Of a DNA stretch of 64,000 nt, positions 13,311 to 24,235 are shown one piece after another. Both the position numbers and the translations under genes were made by a program. The notes below the pieces were generated by a model. That model was not told the DNA's origin. It worked only from the letters and a program-made list of their open reading frames with translations, and ran no database searches. Origin of the DNA: Branchiostoma floridae (lineage: Eukaryota > Chordata > Leptocardii > Amphioxiformes > Branchiostomatidae); contig NC_049981.1 of the NCBI RefSeq assembly GCF_000003815.2, positions 16,997,781-17,061,780 on the forward strand, read 5' to 3'. Each line of letters starts with the position of its first letter. Position 1 is the first letter of the stretch.

Positions 13311-13508
13311 ATAAGTTGCAGGAAGTCTATAAGAGAATGCTTAAGACCAGGTTCCTGGACAGTCGATCACACTGGGTGAAGTGAGAATCCTGCACATGAA
13401 ACCAGACTTTTTTTTTTTGCCATAGGGATCAAAGAAGACATCTACGTCAGAGCTTCACAACCATCCGTTAACAAAGACGGCGGGCGCCATAGACTTCCTG
13501 CAACTTAT
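13311..13508. mobile_element. 198-bp element bounded by a perfect 20-bp inverted repeat (MITE-like)
   Basis: ATAAGTTGCAGGAAGTCTAT (13311-13330) is the exact reverse complement of 13489-13508, with 158 bp between. An exact 20-bp pair this close is not expected by chance. The inside includes a CpG-rich GACGGCGGGCGCC next to the right arm and a T9 run (about 13410-13418). No clear target-site duplication flanks it, so it may be a small non-autonomous DNA transposon or a foldback structure. Confidence 0.6.
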
Positions 13509-14975
13509 CTGCATAAAATGACATCACAGAAGCAGTGGATTGTCCATTCCTGGGCAAAGACTGGAGTTGAACAGTAAAAAATTTGGGTAAGTCAAATTTC
13601 TGTGTTGGAAGTTAAAGTTTAACTTTATCCAGAATAACTGTTTTGTACCTCGGACATTTATAGAGGGTGGCTGTGAATGGCAATTATCTATGAAACAGCA
13701 AGAAATGTAAAATGGAAGATAGAAGATAGGAATTAGTCAGACACACCAAACAAAAGCCTGCCCTGGTGTAGCCTTTACAGAAGTGTATCCTTCAACAGAA
13801 GACCAGAAGGTTTGGTGGATAATCCACCATCTGAAGATTAGCATCTCGTAGGAACAAATTAGCCTGCATATACGTTCTAGATTGTGGAGACTCCTGGCCC
13901 AGAAGGCCCCTCAGAGGCTGCTATCATCTTGGTGATGTGTATCTACAAAGGGAAGTGCTCTTCATGGGATTGATATACCCTAAATGCTGAATATAACATA
14001 AAAATAGAGGCAGTAAGAGCTTTTTTGCCCTGTGGTCAAATGGTCTACTTCTTGGACAAAGTCCTTTAAGCCTTAATGTTTGTAGGCAACAAAGCCATTT
14101 GTCAAGACAAAGGTCAACTATGGGTATACGTTTGGAACATGGAGATAATCAGCAGTAACCCTAGATTACCATAGTTTCCTTTTCCATGATTTACCTCAAG
14201 CCCTTCAATCTTAGCATTACTTTTCACATTACAATGATTGCACTTTCATTTCTGTGTCCATCATTGTATTAGACCTAACAAAAGTTCTTCTACTTTTGAA
14301 GTGTCTCTAAATAAACTTTGTTACTTGTAACTTAGTTATGTCCAAAATGTTGCAAAAAAGTTTTCTTTTATCTAAAAAACTTAGCAAACATATCCAGAAA
14401 AAATAGAAAAGATATAATAATGTTTATTTGTCTGTATTGAAAAAAAGCAATAGAAAATTCCTTCATAGATGTTGCAGATTACTTGTTTCCTTTCATTTAT
14501 AAAATGTTCCTCTCTGGAAAGTGTCTTCAATCCTCAGTCAGAGCCCTTGACTGATTGTGCAGGCGGTTATTTTTACGTTATCTCCCTACCCTGCTAGCCT
14601 TAAATATCTGGCTTGGTCATCATCATAAACAAAATCCCCAAGCAAACTATACATAAAACTACTGATCTATCCGGGTCTTCTTATCTGTCCTTAATGGTCA
14701 GGGTTGCCCAAGGGAGACGGTGACTCATCATGCAGCGTTTTTGTAAGCTATATCAGAGCATTTGGACAGGATGTTCTTCCTTATCTGACTAAACTAAGGT
14801 CAGGAAAGGTGGAGGCAGTAAGAAGGGTGCAGAAAACATTGAGACATTTGACTGTGGCTGTCATCTGTCTTAGGCATCATGGAGATATTGGCTGTTTTTC
14901 TTAAGAGGAAGTTAATGCAGGTATCTATCATGTTTCTTCCAAAAGAACGTTTTGGTTTTGATGTCAGGCTGTAAG
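13509..14975. other. Intronic DNA, no gene seen
   Basis: No repeat or exon recognised. A somewhat less AT-rich part lies at 14530-14900. Confidence 0.55.
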
Positions 14976-15236
14976 GGGTCTGTCTGCAGTGCTGAAATTA
15001 TAGTGCTGCCAAGACCAGGTCACTTTCTTGTATGTATTGCATTTGCAATGCTAAAGACTAGGCAAATCCAACATGACTTTGTTTTGAATCATGCATATTA
15101 CCAACATTTATAGCTTAAGCTCAAATAGAACTTTATACATTCTCTATGATATAGTGCTTAGATATGTTTCTAAGTTCTATAACTGTATATTTTCTTCAAA
15201 ATGGAAACTTATTAGATGGAAGATCTAATACTGTTT

Positions 15237-15257
15237 GGCTCTGTCCACAGTGCTGAA
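15237..15257 (-). promoter_or_regulatory. RE1/NRSE-like (REST-type) site, 18/21
   Basis: On the minus strand the left half is TTCAGCACT, then GT, then GGACAGAGCC; three bases differ from the vertebrate motif, and the right half keeps GGACAG. A weaker relative (TTCAGCACT, GC, AGACAGACCC; 15/21) lies at 14976-14996 in the same orientation. Not part of a repeat I recognise. Confidence 0.55.
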
Positions 15258-18200
15258 TTCTTTGTTGCAAAGTTTTTGTTAGTGCAGATAACTTTAAAAA
15301 GGTATACAAATGCATCTATTTTCATACCAACTCTCAAAATATACACTTTTACACAGGAACTGTTTTAAACTTTAATGTAATGTACTTGTCTAGTGGTCTT
15401 TCAAAAGTCAAATTATTTGGAAACGTCAATAAAGGAACTAGCCATGCAGCTCAAATAAAATCACTAACCCATACGAAAGAAATTCCCCCAAGATGTATTT
15501 CTCTCTGGTCAATTTTGAATGGAAGTGACATGCAATTAGGACCACTTTGTTCCCAGAAATATGCATTAAATAAGTCTGGGAACATAGAATGTGTGTTGCC
15601 TAATAGGTTTAACTAAAAAGATCCATGTACCATTTCTGGACTGTAAAAACATGTTTTTCTTTTAATTTAGCAGACATAGAATCTACAAATTCTGTGCACA
15701 AATAAACAAATTTTTGCATGGCTGTGGATAAGTTACTCAAAATATCCAAATAGGTTTGTGGGAGTATGAGATAATATTCAAAGAATGTTTGTATCACAAA
15801 TGATTTTGAAATATTGTATAATGAAAAGGACGTATTTGCTTCGGTAATGATTGAGAATAGTACAGAGCAGCAATGTGTGCACCAGTTCCTTTAAGTATCA
15901 TTGCTTTGTGACATCTTTGACATCTATATGGCCATTACTGAGATAGATGTAAGTGAACACAATTAGCTCAACCTTGTGTGTCCATACAACCTATCTATGA
16001 AAAGAAGTTCCTTTGTGCCTCTAGAAAATTGGCTTATACATTATCAATGACCGTTTTTAAAGCAATTAAGCAGGACAGAATGCGGTGGGTCTGTCAAATC
16101 CCTGAACAGTCTGGGGAGCCGAGACCTGGCGCCACGACTGCATCTCGCTGGGATCCCCTTATCTTGGCTGAGGTGTTCCCTAAAGTTTAAATCCTAGCCT
16201 GATCTTCTTCGTGGAAGGATGAAATAGAGTAACTTTAAGTAATTTAAGATTTGGCCACTAGACATAGTTGGAATACATCTCAGACAAAGAAGCCTTTGAG
16301 TAATCTGGCTGTTCATTTTGGATACAATATGAACATCATGCACACTTTACCATCTTTGTATGTCTGGGTCTAGTAACTGTTGAAAATGTCAGACCATCAC
16401 AAAATTGTAACAGCCTGAGGTCTGATTAGAGGCTAGAATTGTTTGTCACCAACTGAAACAGAAATTTAATCTATGGTATGTTGGTATACTGTAAAGTAAA
16501 TTGCCTGTGTTGTTTTGGGCTCAAGTCTGGAAGGAAGCATAAGATTCTGAGACTCCAATTACAGTTAAGGCATGACTGTGAATGGGGTGTGATAAACTTT
16601 GACCCTTGTTTGGGTAGTAAATGCAGTTTTCGACAGATGACTATGTCTTTTGTGACTTTTGCATCCTTTATTGAATGATCCTGAAGGTTCACCAGTGTAT
16701 CAGTACTCTAACACCCTGAAATGACACTGGCTCCATGGCAGCTTACTCCTGGTTAAAATGCTTTTCAAGGCTAATGAACTCAGACACTTGGCATACATTA
16801 AACTGCCAGACAGAAATTGGAAGTGACCAACGAAAGGACAAACTTTCGCTGCAAGATGATGCGTTAAGCCATTGATGGGGGGTCCACGACTACTGCCCGT
16901 CATAACATGTTACAACTACCGGGGAACGAGATTTATCCTAAACGCTCACGACAAGGAAAGATTAGAGAAAAGGCAGAATGTCTGCCACAGAGAATGGACT
17001 TGCAAAGCTGCCAGGTAGAGGAGTTTGCACTCCGGATTTCATTTACACCTGGACGGAGTGGAAGCAGACGAATCTATTCTTAACCTCCCCAGGAGAATTA
17101 CAAACGACTTCCAGTCTACTCCCAACCTTTGGTCTGTTACAGATCAAACATCTGGAACTGTTTCTGAACTTGCAGTAGTCTGTGACCTCCTGAATAGGCT
17201 GGGATATTGAGAAATGACTTTGGTAATCGAGTATGCATCCCCAAGTTTGAAAAGCCAAAGGTCAGAGAACTTCTTGGCTAGTCCCCACAAATCACAACAA
17301 GCCAAAAGCCTACATGTCTGATTTTTCGAAAGTTGAAATTGATGAAGTTTGCATAAAATTGTTATTAGAGGAATGTACATTACTCTAGACAAAAACTCTT
17401 TGATAAAAGAAAATTCTGAACAATCTTGTCATGTATATACATCAAAATGGTGCCAATCTTAAGGGCAAAATGTATAAGCTAAACAGCCTTTAGGCAAGCC
17501 AGTGCAATGCAAAAATGTCACATAAGTTCAATGCCATTCACCATGTGCAGTAACCTAACGTATTCTGGAAGTTTCGTGACCTTGTACATGTAGGCAAGGC
17601 TGCATGAACTGTTGCAGCTGTAATTGGAGCCAGGTAATCCATGTCGAGCACTGGGGCTCCGCAGCCAATTTCTCAACGTAATGACGGGTCTTATAAATGT
17701 ACCATAATTCGGATTTACCCGGATTAGACCCCAACATTCAGCAAGTTAGTCAGAATACAAATCAACTGCATTGCTCCTGTTATGGCGTGCTTGAAACTTC
17801 TGAAAAATTGTAAGACAACCTACAACAAGTGTAAATGTACTGTCAGACACCTAGTGAAGATTGTGTACTTCAAGTTGATAATCTTGTATTGCAAAGGCAA
17901 TTTTCTTTTGGCCAATAAATGTGTCCCTCGCTTAATTGGAGCAAATTATTGCATACTATATTTCTTCCCATGGTTAAGTCATAAAAGATGTTTTGCTTAT
18001 GAAGCACTTTAATTTCCATTCATACCATCCAGACTCAAAAGAGCAAAACAGTTCCAAAAGGATTCACACACTTAAAGCAATGATTTTGAACTCAGGCTAA
18101 ACATACATTGGCCTGGTTTTTTTGAGATAGTTTTGTTTTGGTAGGGACCAGACATAATTCATCTAATACATTGCCATCATCTGGACTATAAACCAACTCA

Positions 18201-18580
18201 AGGCTTTCCTGTGAAGTGAAGCACTTTATTGAATTAAGCTGTTCTGTATATTTTCGCTATTAATACACAGAGCCTAAATGTTTACGAGACTGTAACTGCA
18301 TCATAACTTTCCTTTCTCCTTGATCTATCAAGTGATAGGAATCCTAGCAAATTGGGTCTATTTATTACTATTTGTGATTTTCTCTCAACTGAATGTTAAC
18401 TCTGCTTTATGCGTGTACTCTGCACTTTTCTGGGATTACCAGAGCAAGATCATAATCCTGATCTGCTTGGAAACATGTGTAACTCATAAGTCTTACACAG
18501 AAATGGCATTCTACCTAACTACATATTGAGGAATCTTCATAATAAAGTTTCTGGTTTGTTGAATGTTAAGGCTACATTGC
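15258..18580. other. Intronic DNA, no gene seen
   Basis: Mostly AT-rich. Small less AT-rich parts at 16070-16190 and 16850-17060 are possible conserved spots. No exon recognised. Confidence 0.55.
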
Positions 18581-18876
18581 CTTTCATTCCTGTTTGTTGA
18601 AGAAAAAGTTGTAAGTTCTTCAAAACAATCTTGAACATGTAAACCGAGTTTCTCAATCAAGCTCATTGTCAACACTTTGGATCCTTTTGCTCCTGTTTGT
18701 TGCGGCCAAAGTTGAAAGTAGAAAATGTAAATTGTGTTCTTCAAAGCAACCTTTTCCCAATTTAGTTCAAAGTCAAGACTTCAGATTCTTTTGCTCCTGT
18801 TTGTTGTGGACAAAGTTGAAAGGACTAGATGCAAATTGTGTTCTTCAAAACAACCTTGAAAATTTACACGCCACAA
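18581..18876 (+). repeat. Tandem repeat, three copies of about 104 bp
   Basis: The phrase TCCTGTTTGTTG starts at 18588, 18691 and 18795 (periods 103 and 104). Copies 2 and 3 continue with AAAGTTGAAAG...AAATTGTGTTCTTCAAA.CAACCTT. Copy 1 is the most diverged. A partial CTGGTTTGTTGA at about 18551 may be the edge of a fourth unit. Confidence 0.8.
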
Positions 18877-18899
18877 AATAATGATGCACTAATGGTGCA

Positions 18900-19230
18900 A
18901 GACATTAAAGCACCCCATTGAAGTCGTGCATTGGCACCCCTCCCCCCTGATTAAGCTATTTCCCATCCATTTGTTCCTGCATCTCCTCTCGCTATCTCGC
19001 AACCGAATCTGCGACGACACGACACCAAATCATGGGGCAGGAGTAATTGTGAGCTCTGCCCACCCACTTAACTTCACTCTCGTTGCATTCTAAGTGGCTG
19101 TTTTCAGGCGAGTCACGGAACAGCCGCTTTATCTGGGCTTCTATCAGCAAGTCAGGAGAGAGGGGTGGTGATGTAATTGGCTAGTGTAGACACGTCTCCA
19201 TATTTATGCTCATCCTTTGTCTTTTCATGG
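18900..19230. promoter_or_regulatory. CpG-richer block, candidate conserved element
   Basis: It contains a cluster of CpGs (CTCGCAACCGAATCTGCGACGA), GATGTAATTGGCTAG (homeodomain-type) and CATCCTTTGTCTTTTC (Sox-type ACAAAG on the other strand). No open frame of note. Directly right of the 104-bp tandem repeat. Confidence 0.25.
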
Positions 19231-19554
19231 GAAGTTCTTGGAGACACAGAAAGTTACTGCAAGGGAAGTGACCACAATAAAATATCAGAGAGACAAGACT
19301 GTCATCTTAAGATAGACTTCACAAACTAGCCATTAAAGGATGGTCGGGATCATTCAACTTGACTTTCTGGACCTTGTTGTGCTACATCATACATTCCTCC
19401 TTTTCTTAATGTCTAAAACAACCTATATAATGTACTATATGCAAATTGCTTTTTTTCCTCTGCATCTTTTGTATGTTTCTCTGGACTAAAGGAATTCTAC
19501 TGGTAATAAAGGTTAAAATATGGCAACATTTAGGTCCTAAAGTGTCAACAAATG

Positions 19555-19765
19555 CACAGCCTTACGTTCTAAAGCCCTATGTTCTGACTCTCCTAATATT
19601 GACACCCTTATGTTATGGTTATCTTAGGTTAAGGTAAGGGGGTGTTGGAGCATAGGGGTGTCCTAACTTAGGGATGTCCTTATGTACATGTATGGGTTTC
19701 CTAACATAGGGGTGTAACCATCAAAAGTGGATGCTGCCATACAGTTCCCCCCTCCCCCTAGTGTT
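19555..19765 (+). repeat. Hairpin-forming ACATAGGGGTGT-family repeat, locus 1
   Basis: ACACCCTTATGTTA (19602-19615) faces TAACATAGGGGTGT (19702-19715), 13 of 14 complementary. Further CATAGGGGTGTCCTAAC and TTAGGGATGTCC units lie between. The right end is CCCCCCTCCCCCTAGTGTTG, as at the other two loci. Confidence 0.65.
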
Positions 19766-19929
19766 GACCCAACCAATCCACTCAACCTTGTATCAGAATA
19801 TTCATGGCAATGATCTGTAGTCATATCATCACTCCAGCATGTGATGGCCAGAAAAGGTTACTGTCTCTCCCTTGCCATCCTGCATGCGGGTGGGGGATGG
19901 ATAAAGGCCACGGAATAATTGCCAAACCT

Positions 19930-20200
19930 AGTCATCTTCCTGACCCAACGTTTCCTAGAATCTTAAGTAGTCGTTTATAACTCAAAGCACGGAGCTGCCG
20001 TGGCTTATCAAAAGGGGTTGCCAAACTTCTGGCTGAGCGATAACCTGTGTGGCACCACTCATACAATCCATGACAGCCAAGCACTAGGTCAAACCTAGCC
20101 ATCGGAAAGGAAAAAGCAAGGAACGTACTAAATGCATAGTACATTCTTGACTAGAGTGGACCTGGTCCGGGCAAGTAGCCCGCAACGATGATGATGAAAG
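19930..20200 (-). other. Unclassified, possibly repeat-derived segment
   Basis: On the minus strand it begins CTTTCATCATCATCGTTGCG then GGCTACTTGCCCGGACCAGG and holds a 70-codon frame (19932-20144; residues GYRSARSLATPFDKPRQ midway). The ATC run next to a defined start looks like a transposon edge, but I cannot name a family. Confidence 0.25.
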
Positions 20201-20879
20201 TCAAGGCAGCACAAGGGCGTGTACTTTGTAAGTGGCAGCATTAGGATTGTGTTTTAGTGCTGGTTGCAGATTTTAAGGTTGTTTGCAAGTTTCTAACACC
20301 ACATCATGTCGACAGGTTTTTTGTGTGGACATAATCTGTCTTTGACTTTTATTTTCTGGAACATGTGACATCATCGACAGCTTCCCACTGTCACATCTTC
20401 CTCCCAGCACCAGCTTTGCTTGGGAACTCTTTGTCCAAACCTATAGTAACTCTTAGGAACAGATATAAGTTCAAGGCTAGTTTTAACAATCAACCACTTC
20501 AGTGACATCCGTCAGCGCCCTTAAGGACAGCTGCTAAAGCTGAGGTTTGGCGACAATAGTGTTACTATTCATATAGCACATTCAAATGTCTCCCTATCTT
20601 TTATTGATACACCTTACAGATTGGCTGAAGCTTGGACATAAAAGCTTTAGGGATGGTGTTCTATATATTCTACTTACAAAGCAAAAAGAAAAGGAAGCGC
20701 AACCCCTTTATGCAGAATGCTGTATTCCAAGTCCCTTTGCACTCCTATCCTTAATGTGTAAGTCCCAGAATTTTGATTGAGGTATTAGGTACAAAGACAA
20801 TAATTCATTTGACTGACACAAATTGAGGATGATTGTATGTAATGTATGCGGTGGGACAGCAAAGATGCATATTGGATGA

Positions 20880-21640
20880 GGAATTTTTTCCTTCCCTGCA
20901 GCGAAAGCAGGGATTTCGAACTCCGGTCACGGCACGTCGTATCCCCATCAAAGTTTGCGATTATCTCCAACCTACAGTTCATGACCAAGCCAACTTCCGG
21001 GGCACTCTACCTCCAAACACCTCATTTCCAGAATGCTAAGCAGGACTTTCCCACCCTGGTCACGGAATTCCCTTTGCCCTATTGAAGAGGTCATCCAACT
21101 TTGCGAAAGTAAGGTAAATTGTTTTCAACCTCTTCGCTTGACTTGGCAATCGGAAGGTCACCTGTTGAATTTGGGAGCGGAGATTTCTGGGATCGATCTG
21201 TGATTGCTTGTCATATCTGTAGTGCATCGATTGTAAGGTCTTTGTGACGGCCCCTTCAACAAATAGCAGGTCTGGACCCTACACATCCGCGAGCTTTGAC
21301 CTCAATTCCAGAAGTCATCTTATCCAAAACCCGCAAGGACGAAGCTCGAAACGTACGCCCTGTGAAGTTCGCACTGCATAAAGGCTGGACAAAGTTTTCA
21401 AGAAAGAAGCAATTTTGTCTTTCACCGTAGATGAGAAGGGTGCACACTTGACAAGCAATCTCTTATCAGAGAGGCATCAACATAAGCCCTGCCCCTCCCC
21501 CAAAGCCCCAACAGATTGCTTGTAATTTGAATCTCGTAACCGAGAGCCTTTTGAACACACCTCAAAGGCTCCTCATAAGGCCGGCCAAATTGAAGTCGGC
21601 TCTAACCAATGATGAGACGACCGAGTTAAAAGGTGCTTTT
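20880..21640. promoter_or_regulatory. Long CpG-richer block, candidate conserved element(s)
   Basis: Two sub-blocks (20880-21120 and 21130-21640) stand out from AT-rich surroundings by GC and CpG. They carry several short open frames on both strands without domains and a hairpin at 21544. I looked for CELF RRM2 residues on the minus strand here and found none. Confidence 0.25.
21544..21571. repeat. Short hairpin in a GC-richer block
   Basis: GAGCCTTTTGA faces TCAAAGGCTC with one bulged T and a 7-nt loop. Lies in the non-repetitive block 20880-21640. Confidence 0.45.
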
Positions 21641-22643
21641 TCGAATTATCTGATGTAGCACACTTCAAAATACTATCTTCCCTAATCTGTACATATTGGA
21701 TCTGATTTTAGCTTTACACTCCATGGATGCAGTACTTCTGAAGAACCCTCTTCTCCACAACTCACGTTTTGGTGCATGTGATGCATACCAATATTTACAG
21801 TTGAAAGCTTTTACCTAAGAAGCCTGTCTAAACATAGAAATGTTTTCATACTAGTGCCAGCTGAAACTTTTAGAATATACTAATATTGTAGAAAGAAAGA
21901 TGAATCTGACTTCTCACCAAACACATTTTTTTTAGTACCATTCAGTGAAATATAATGGTGCTATTTTGGGCCTGTAGGATAGAACCTTCACTTCCAAGCT
22001 ACTTTCACATAGCAGACCTGCTTAGTAATACACAATAGTCCAAGCCTTTAATTGCATTAAGCCCAAGAAACACCCTTTACCCAGCACAAAATAGGCTCTA
22101 AACAGAATATGCAGCATATACGAGTATAAGAAGGTTATTCAAGTAGATTTCAATGGCTTTTAATGAAAACACTTCGCTTCTCCAAGCGCAAAGTAATTGT
22201 TAAATGGACGTGCCTGGTATCATTTGGTATTTTGAATGGGGAGGCAATGGGAGAACAGTAATGCTTTTAGCGAGAGTTCTAGCCACTAATAGCTGGAGAT
22301 GGCAAATTGATGGCCCTTGATTGAGCTACAATGACAGACATATTCCACCTGCTTCCTCCGTGTGACATGAAATGCTAATCAGGTCATCTTTCAAGGGTAC
22401 ACGTGTACATGTACCTATTAGCAAGGTGCTCGTAACTTTGTCACTTGTTGAGTGATTCTTGTACAAAGTTCACTTAATGCCCTTGTTCTAAGCTTAAGAA
22501 ACATCCATACCTTTTTATATTTGTTGCCACGATCATATATTGTGTTTATAATATTCATGAATTTGATGAAGGTGTTCCCTCATAACGTGTGTTTCAGGTA
22601 TACTACCAGACCTAACTGCAGGTTGTTTAAAACATCAATAAAA

Positions 22644-22743
22644 NNNNNNNNNNNNNNNNNNNNNNNNNNNNNNNNNNNNNNNNNNNNNNNNNNNNNNNNN
22701 NNNNNNNNNNNNNNNNNNNNNNNNNNNNNNNNNNNNNNNNNNN
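22644..22743. other. Assembly gap (100 N)
   Basis: Exactly 100 N, so the size may be a placeholder. The right flank (CACACACAACCATGCACCACAA...) is low-complexity CA-rich DNA, which may explain the break. It lies 750 bp downstream of the CELF exon, within the inferred intron. Confidence 1.
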
Positions 22744-23477
22744 AGTGGGCACACACACAACCATGCACCACAACACAATGCATGCTGGGTTGCTGTTGTC
22801 ATGACGACACACCACCACACGACACGTGTCACTTCACCATGTCAAGACTATAGACTTCAATGTTTGGTTAGTTAGTTAGTTACTTACATTTGTATTTGGC
22901 AACTTACAGGAAAGTTGCATGCATTTGAATGTACATATATACATTTTACATGTGACAATGTGAACTTTTTTGACATGATGTTCAAAAATTAATCTTAACT
23001 CTATTTCCTTCACCATAGAGCATTTGCTACATTGCAAAAGTGCAACTAAGCAGTTTATGTAATCTCAAATGCAATTGATACACATTGATTCTTCATTAGA
23101 GAAGTATAACTTGGTCCAGTATACCTTTTCATTAGCAGCCTTTCACAGCAATTCACTTTATTCACTTTATTGGAGGATTTACATGTTCATATGCTTATTA
23201 TGCAAATCATGGGCTAGTTTGCATGATGCTTGTGAGAAAGGCTACGGCAATGTTCGATGGTGAAGGAAAAGCACAGTCCCTCACAGACCACAATAAGTAT
23301 GGAGAACCCATGCAGGCTAGATTAAAATATATACTCTACCGGTCAACCACTGCAACCCCATCACCTTACCATGATCCTTTGCCTCTTCCACTGGCAGGAG
23401 GTACCATTTCAAGGCAAGGGGGTGCAGGGCAAGGACTGTGCTGAAGAAAAACCAAGGAGGAAACCACATGAAGCGAC
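22744..23477. other. Intron immediately downstream of the CELF exon
   Basis: From the gap to the donor. On the transcript strand the first about 200 nt after the donor include pyrimidine-rich runs (TTTCCTCCTTGG, TTTTTCTTCAG). No second exon recognised. Confidence 0.55.
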
Positions 23478-23492
23478 ACTTACTGGTCTTAC
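23478..23492 (-). promoter_or_regulatory. CELF: Tandem 5' splice sites of the CELF exon, 9 nt apart
   Basis: On the minus strand the exon ends GGGGAG, followed by GTAAGACCA and then GTAAGTG. The first GT (plus 23491-23492) gives the 49-nt exon expected for the family. The second (plus 23482-23483) has a perfect GTAAGT intron side and would lengthen the exon by 9 nt (to 23484), keeping frame and adding three residues (Gly-Lys-Thr). Which donor is used cannot be read from the sequence. The proximal one matches the family's exon size. Confidence 0.75.
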
Positions 23493-23541
23493 CTCCCCGG
23501 GACTCGCTGTCGGCTGGTTTCACCTGGATTGGACGGTTCAT
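23493..23541 (-). CDS. CELF: 49-bp internal exon of a CELF/Bruno-like RNA-binding protein (RRM1-RRM2 linker)
   Basis: Read on the minus strand the exon gives MNRPIQVKPADSESRG and one leftover G. Upstream is a pyrimidine-rich stretch ending CTCTGCAG, and downstream GAG is followed by GTAAGA. CELF proteins are RNA-binding splicing and mRNA-stability factors with two N-terminal RRMs and one C-terminal RRM. The segment (M)NRPIQVKPADSE follows RRM1 directly and precedes the DRKLFVGM start of RRM2. The length (49 nt), the incoming phase (0) and the outgoing phase (1) agree with my recollection of the vertebrate exon. SESRG favours the CELF3/4/5/6 group; CELF1/2 have HPIQMKPADSEK there. The next exon would supply two bases to complete a Gly or Glu codon. 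Exons for the end of RRM1 (expected to the right) and the start of RRM2 (expected to the left) were not found here, so the flanking introns are very long. Family assignment is near certain; the paralogue group is likely. Confidence 0.93.
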
Positions 23542-23565
23542 CTGCAGAGGGCACAAAAAATGACC
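23542..23565 (-). promoter_or_regulatory. CELF: 3' splice site of the CELF exon
   Basis: On the minus strand a T/C-rich run (TTTTTTGTGCCCTCTGCAG) ends in CAG directly before the ATG (Met) codon of the exon. This is a strong U2-type acceptor. A possible branch site (TTTAATTCAC or AGTAATG) lies some 25-45 nt further upstream on that strand. Confidence 0.85.
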
Positions 23566-23964
23566 TTCATTACTCTTTGTGAATTAAAGCCGTAATCTTT
23601 GTCTGTGGGAAGTCTGCGATGCATAAAATGAGGAATAGCAGAAAGGGGAAGGTTGTCTGAGTTTTTAAAAAGAGTTACTTGATAATTGACGCTGGTATCA
23701 CATTGGGAAATAGAAACATGGCTTCAGTTTGTGGAGGCTGCTGTTCCTTTTTGCTTATATATTCAAACTTTCTACTTATCTAGTGTGGCTTGCATATTAA
23801 AAACTGTGTAAATAAAGTTGAAATAAGGCCACAGTATAGAGCAAGCACTACAAGAACATTACAGTCTTTATGCATAAAATATAGCATGTGCTTTATTTTA
23901 AGTATTTTAAGTACTATCAGTCTACAGAGTGGCAAGACTACGGTCAAAGCTCTACACACGGACT
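23566..23964. other. Intron immediately upstream of the CELF exon
   Basis: AT-rich. No exon, and no repeat until the GACCAC family begins near 23965. Confidence 0.55.
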
Positions 23965-24235
23965 ATGTGGCAAATATGACCACATTTTGGTNNNNNNNNN
24001 NNNNNNNNNNNNNNNNNNNNNNNNNNNNNNNNNNNNNNNNNNNNNNNNNNNNNNNNNNNNNNNNNNNNNNNNNNNNNNNNNNNNNNNNNNNNNNNNNNNN
24101 NNNNNNNNNNNNNNNNNNNNNNNNNNNNNNNNNNNNNNNNNTGACCACATTGTGTTTGGCCCTTAGATATTTTTCCCAATGACACAAGCATTATGAATCC
24201 CAGTTACCACCGGTCCACCTAGAGAGTATATTTTA
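23965..24235 (+). repeat. GACCAC-family dispersed repeat, copy B, broken by a gap
   Basis: TGACCACATTGTGTTTGGCCCTTAGAT, then CCCAATGACACAAGCATTATGA, then GTTACCACCGGTCCACCTAGA follows copy A in order. The left side of the gap also reads TATGACCACA. Confidence 0.6.
23992..24141. other. Assembly gap (150 N) within a GACCAC-type repeat
   Basis: The left flank reads TATGACCACATTTTGG and the right flank TGACCACATTGTGTTTGG. Both are the same repeat motif, so the gap probably holds more copies of a short repeat. It lies 450 bp upstream of the CELF exon acceptor. Confidence 1.

Larger units (their letters stand above)
1..23492 (-). other. CELF: Downstream intron of the CELF gene (partial, at least 23.5 kb)
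   Basis: Everything left of the exon's donor is inferred to be intron, because no sequence resembling the start of RRM2 (DRKLFVG) appears on the minus strand. The intron runs past the window edge. It carries the SINE at 10257, the inverted-repeat element at 13311, tandem repeats at 18581, the repeat at 19555, one assembly gap and the two best RE1-like sites. A nested unrelated gene cannot be excluded, but none was recognised. Confidence 0.7.

Noticed and set aside
22452-22853. 133-codon open frame
   Set aside because: Most of its length is N; the real sequence on each side has no coding features.
1-23477. Search for the CELF exon encoding the start of RRM2
   Set aside because: No minus-strand segment resembling DRKLFVGM was found.
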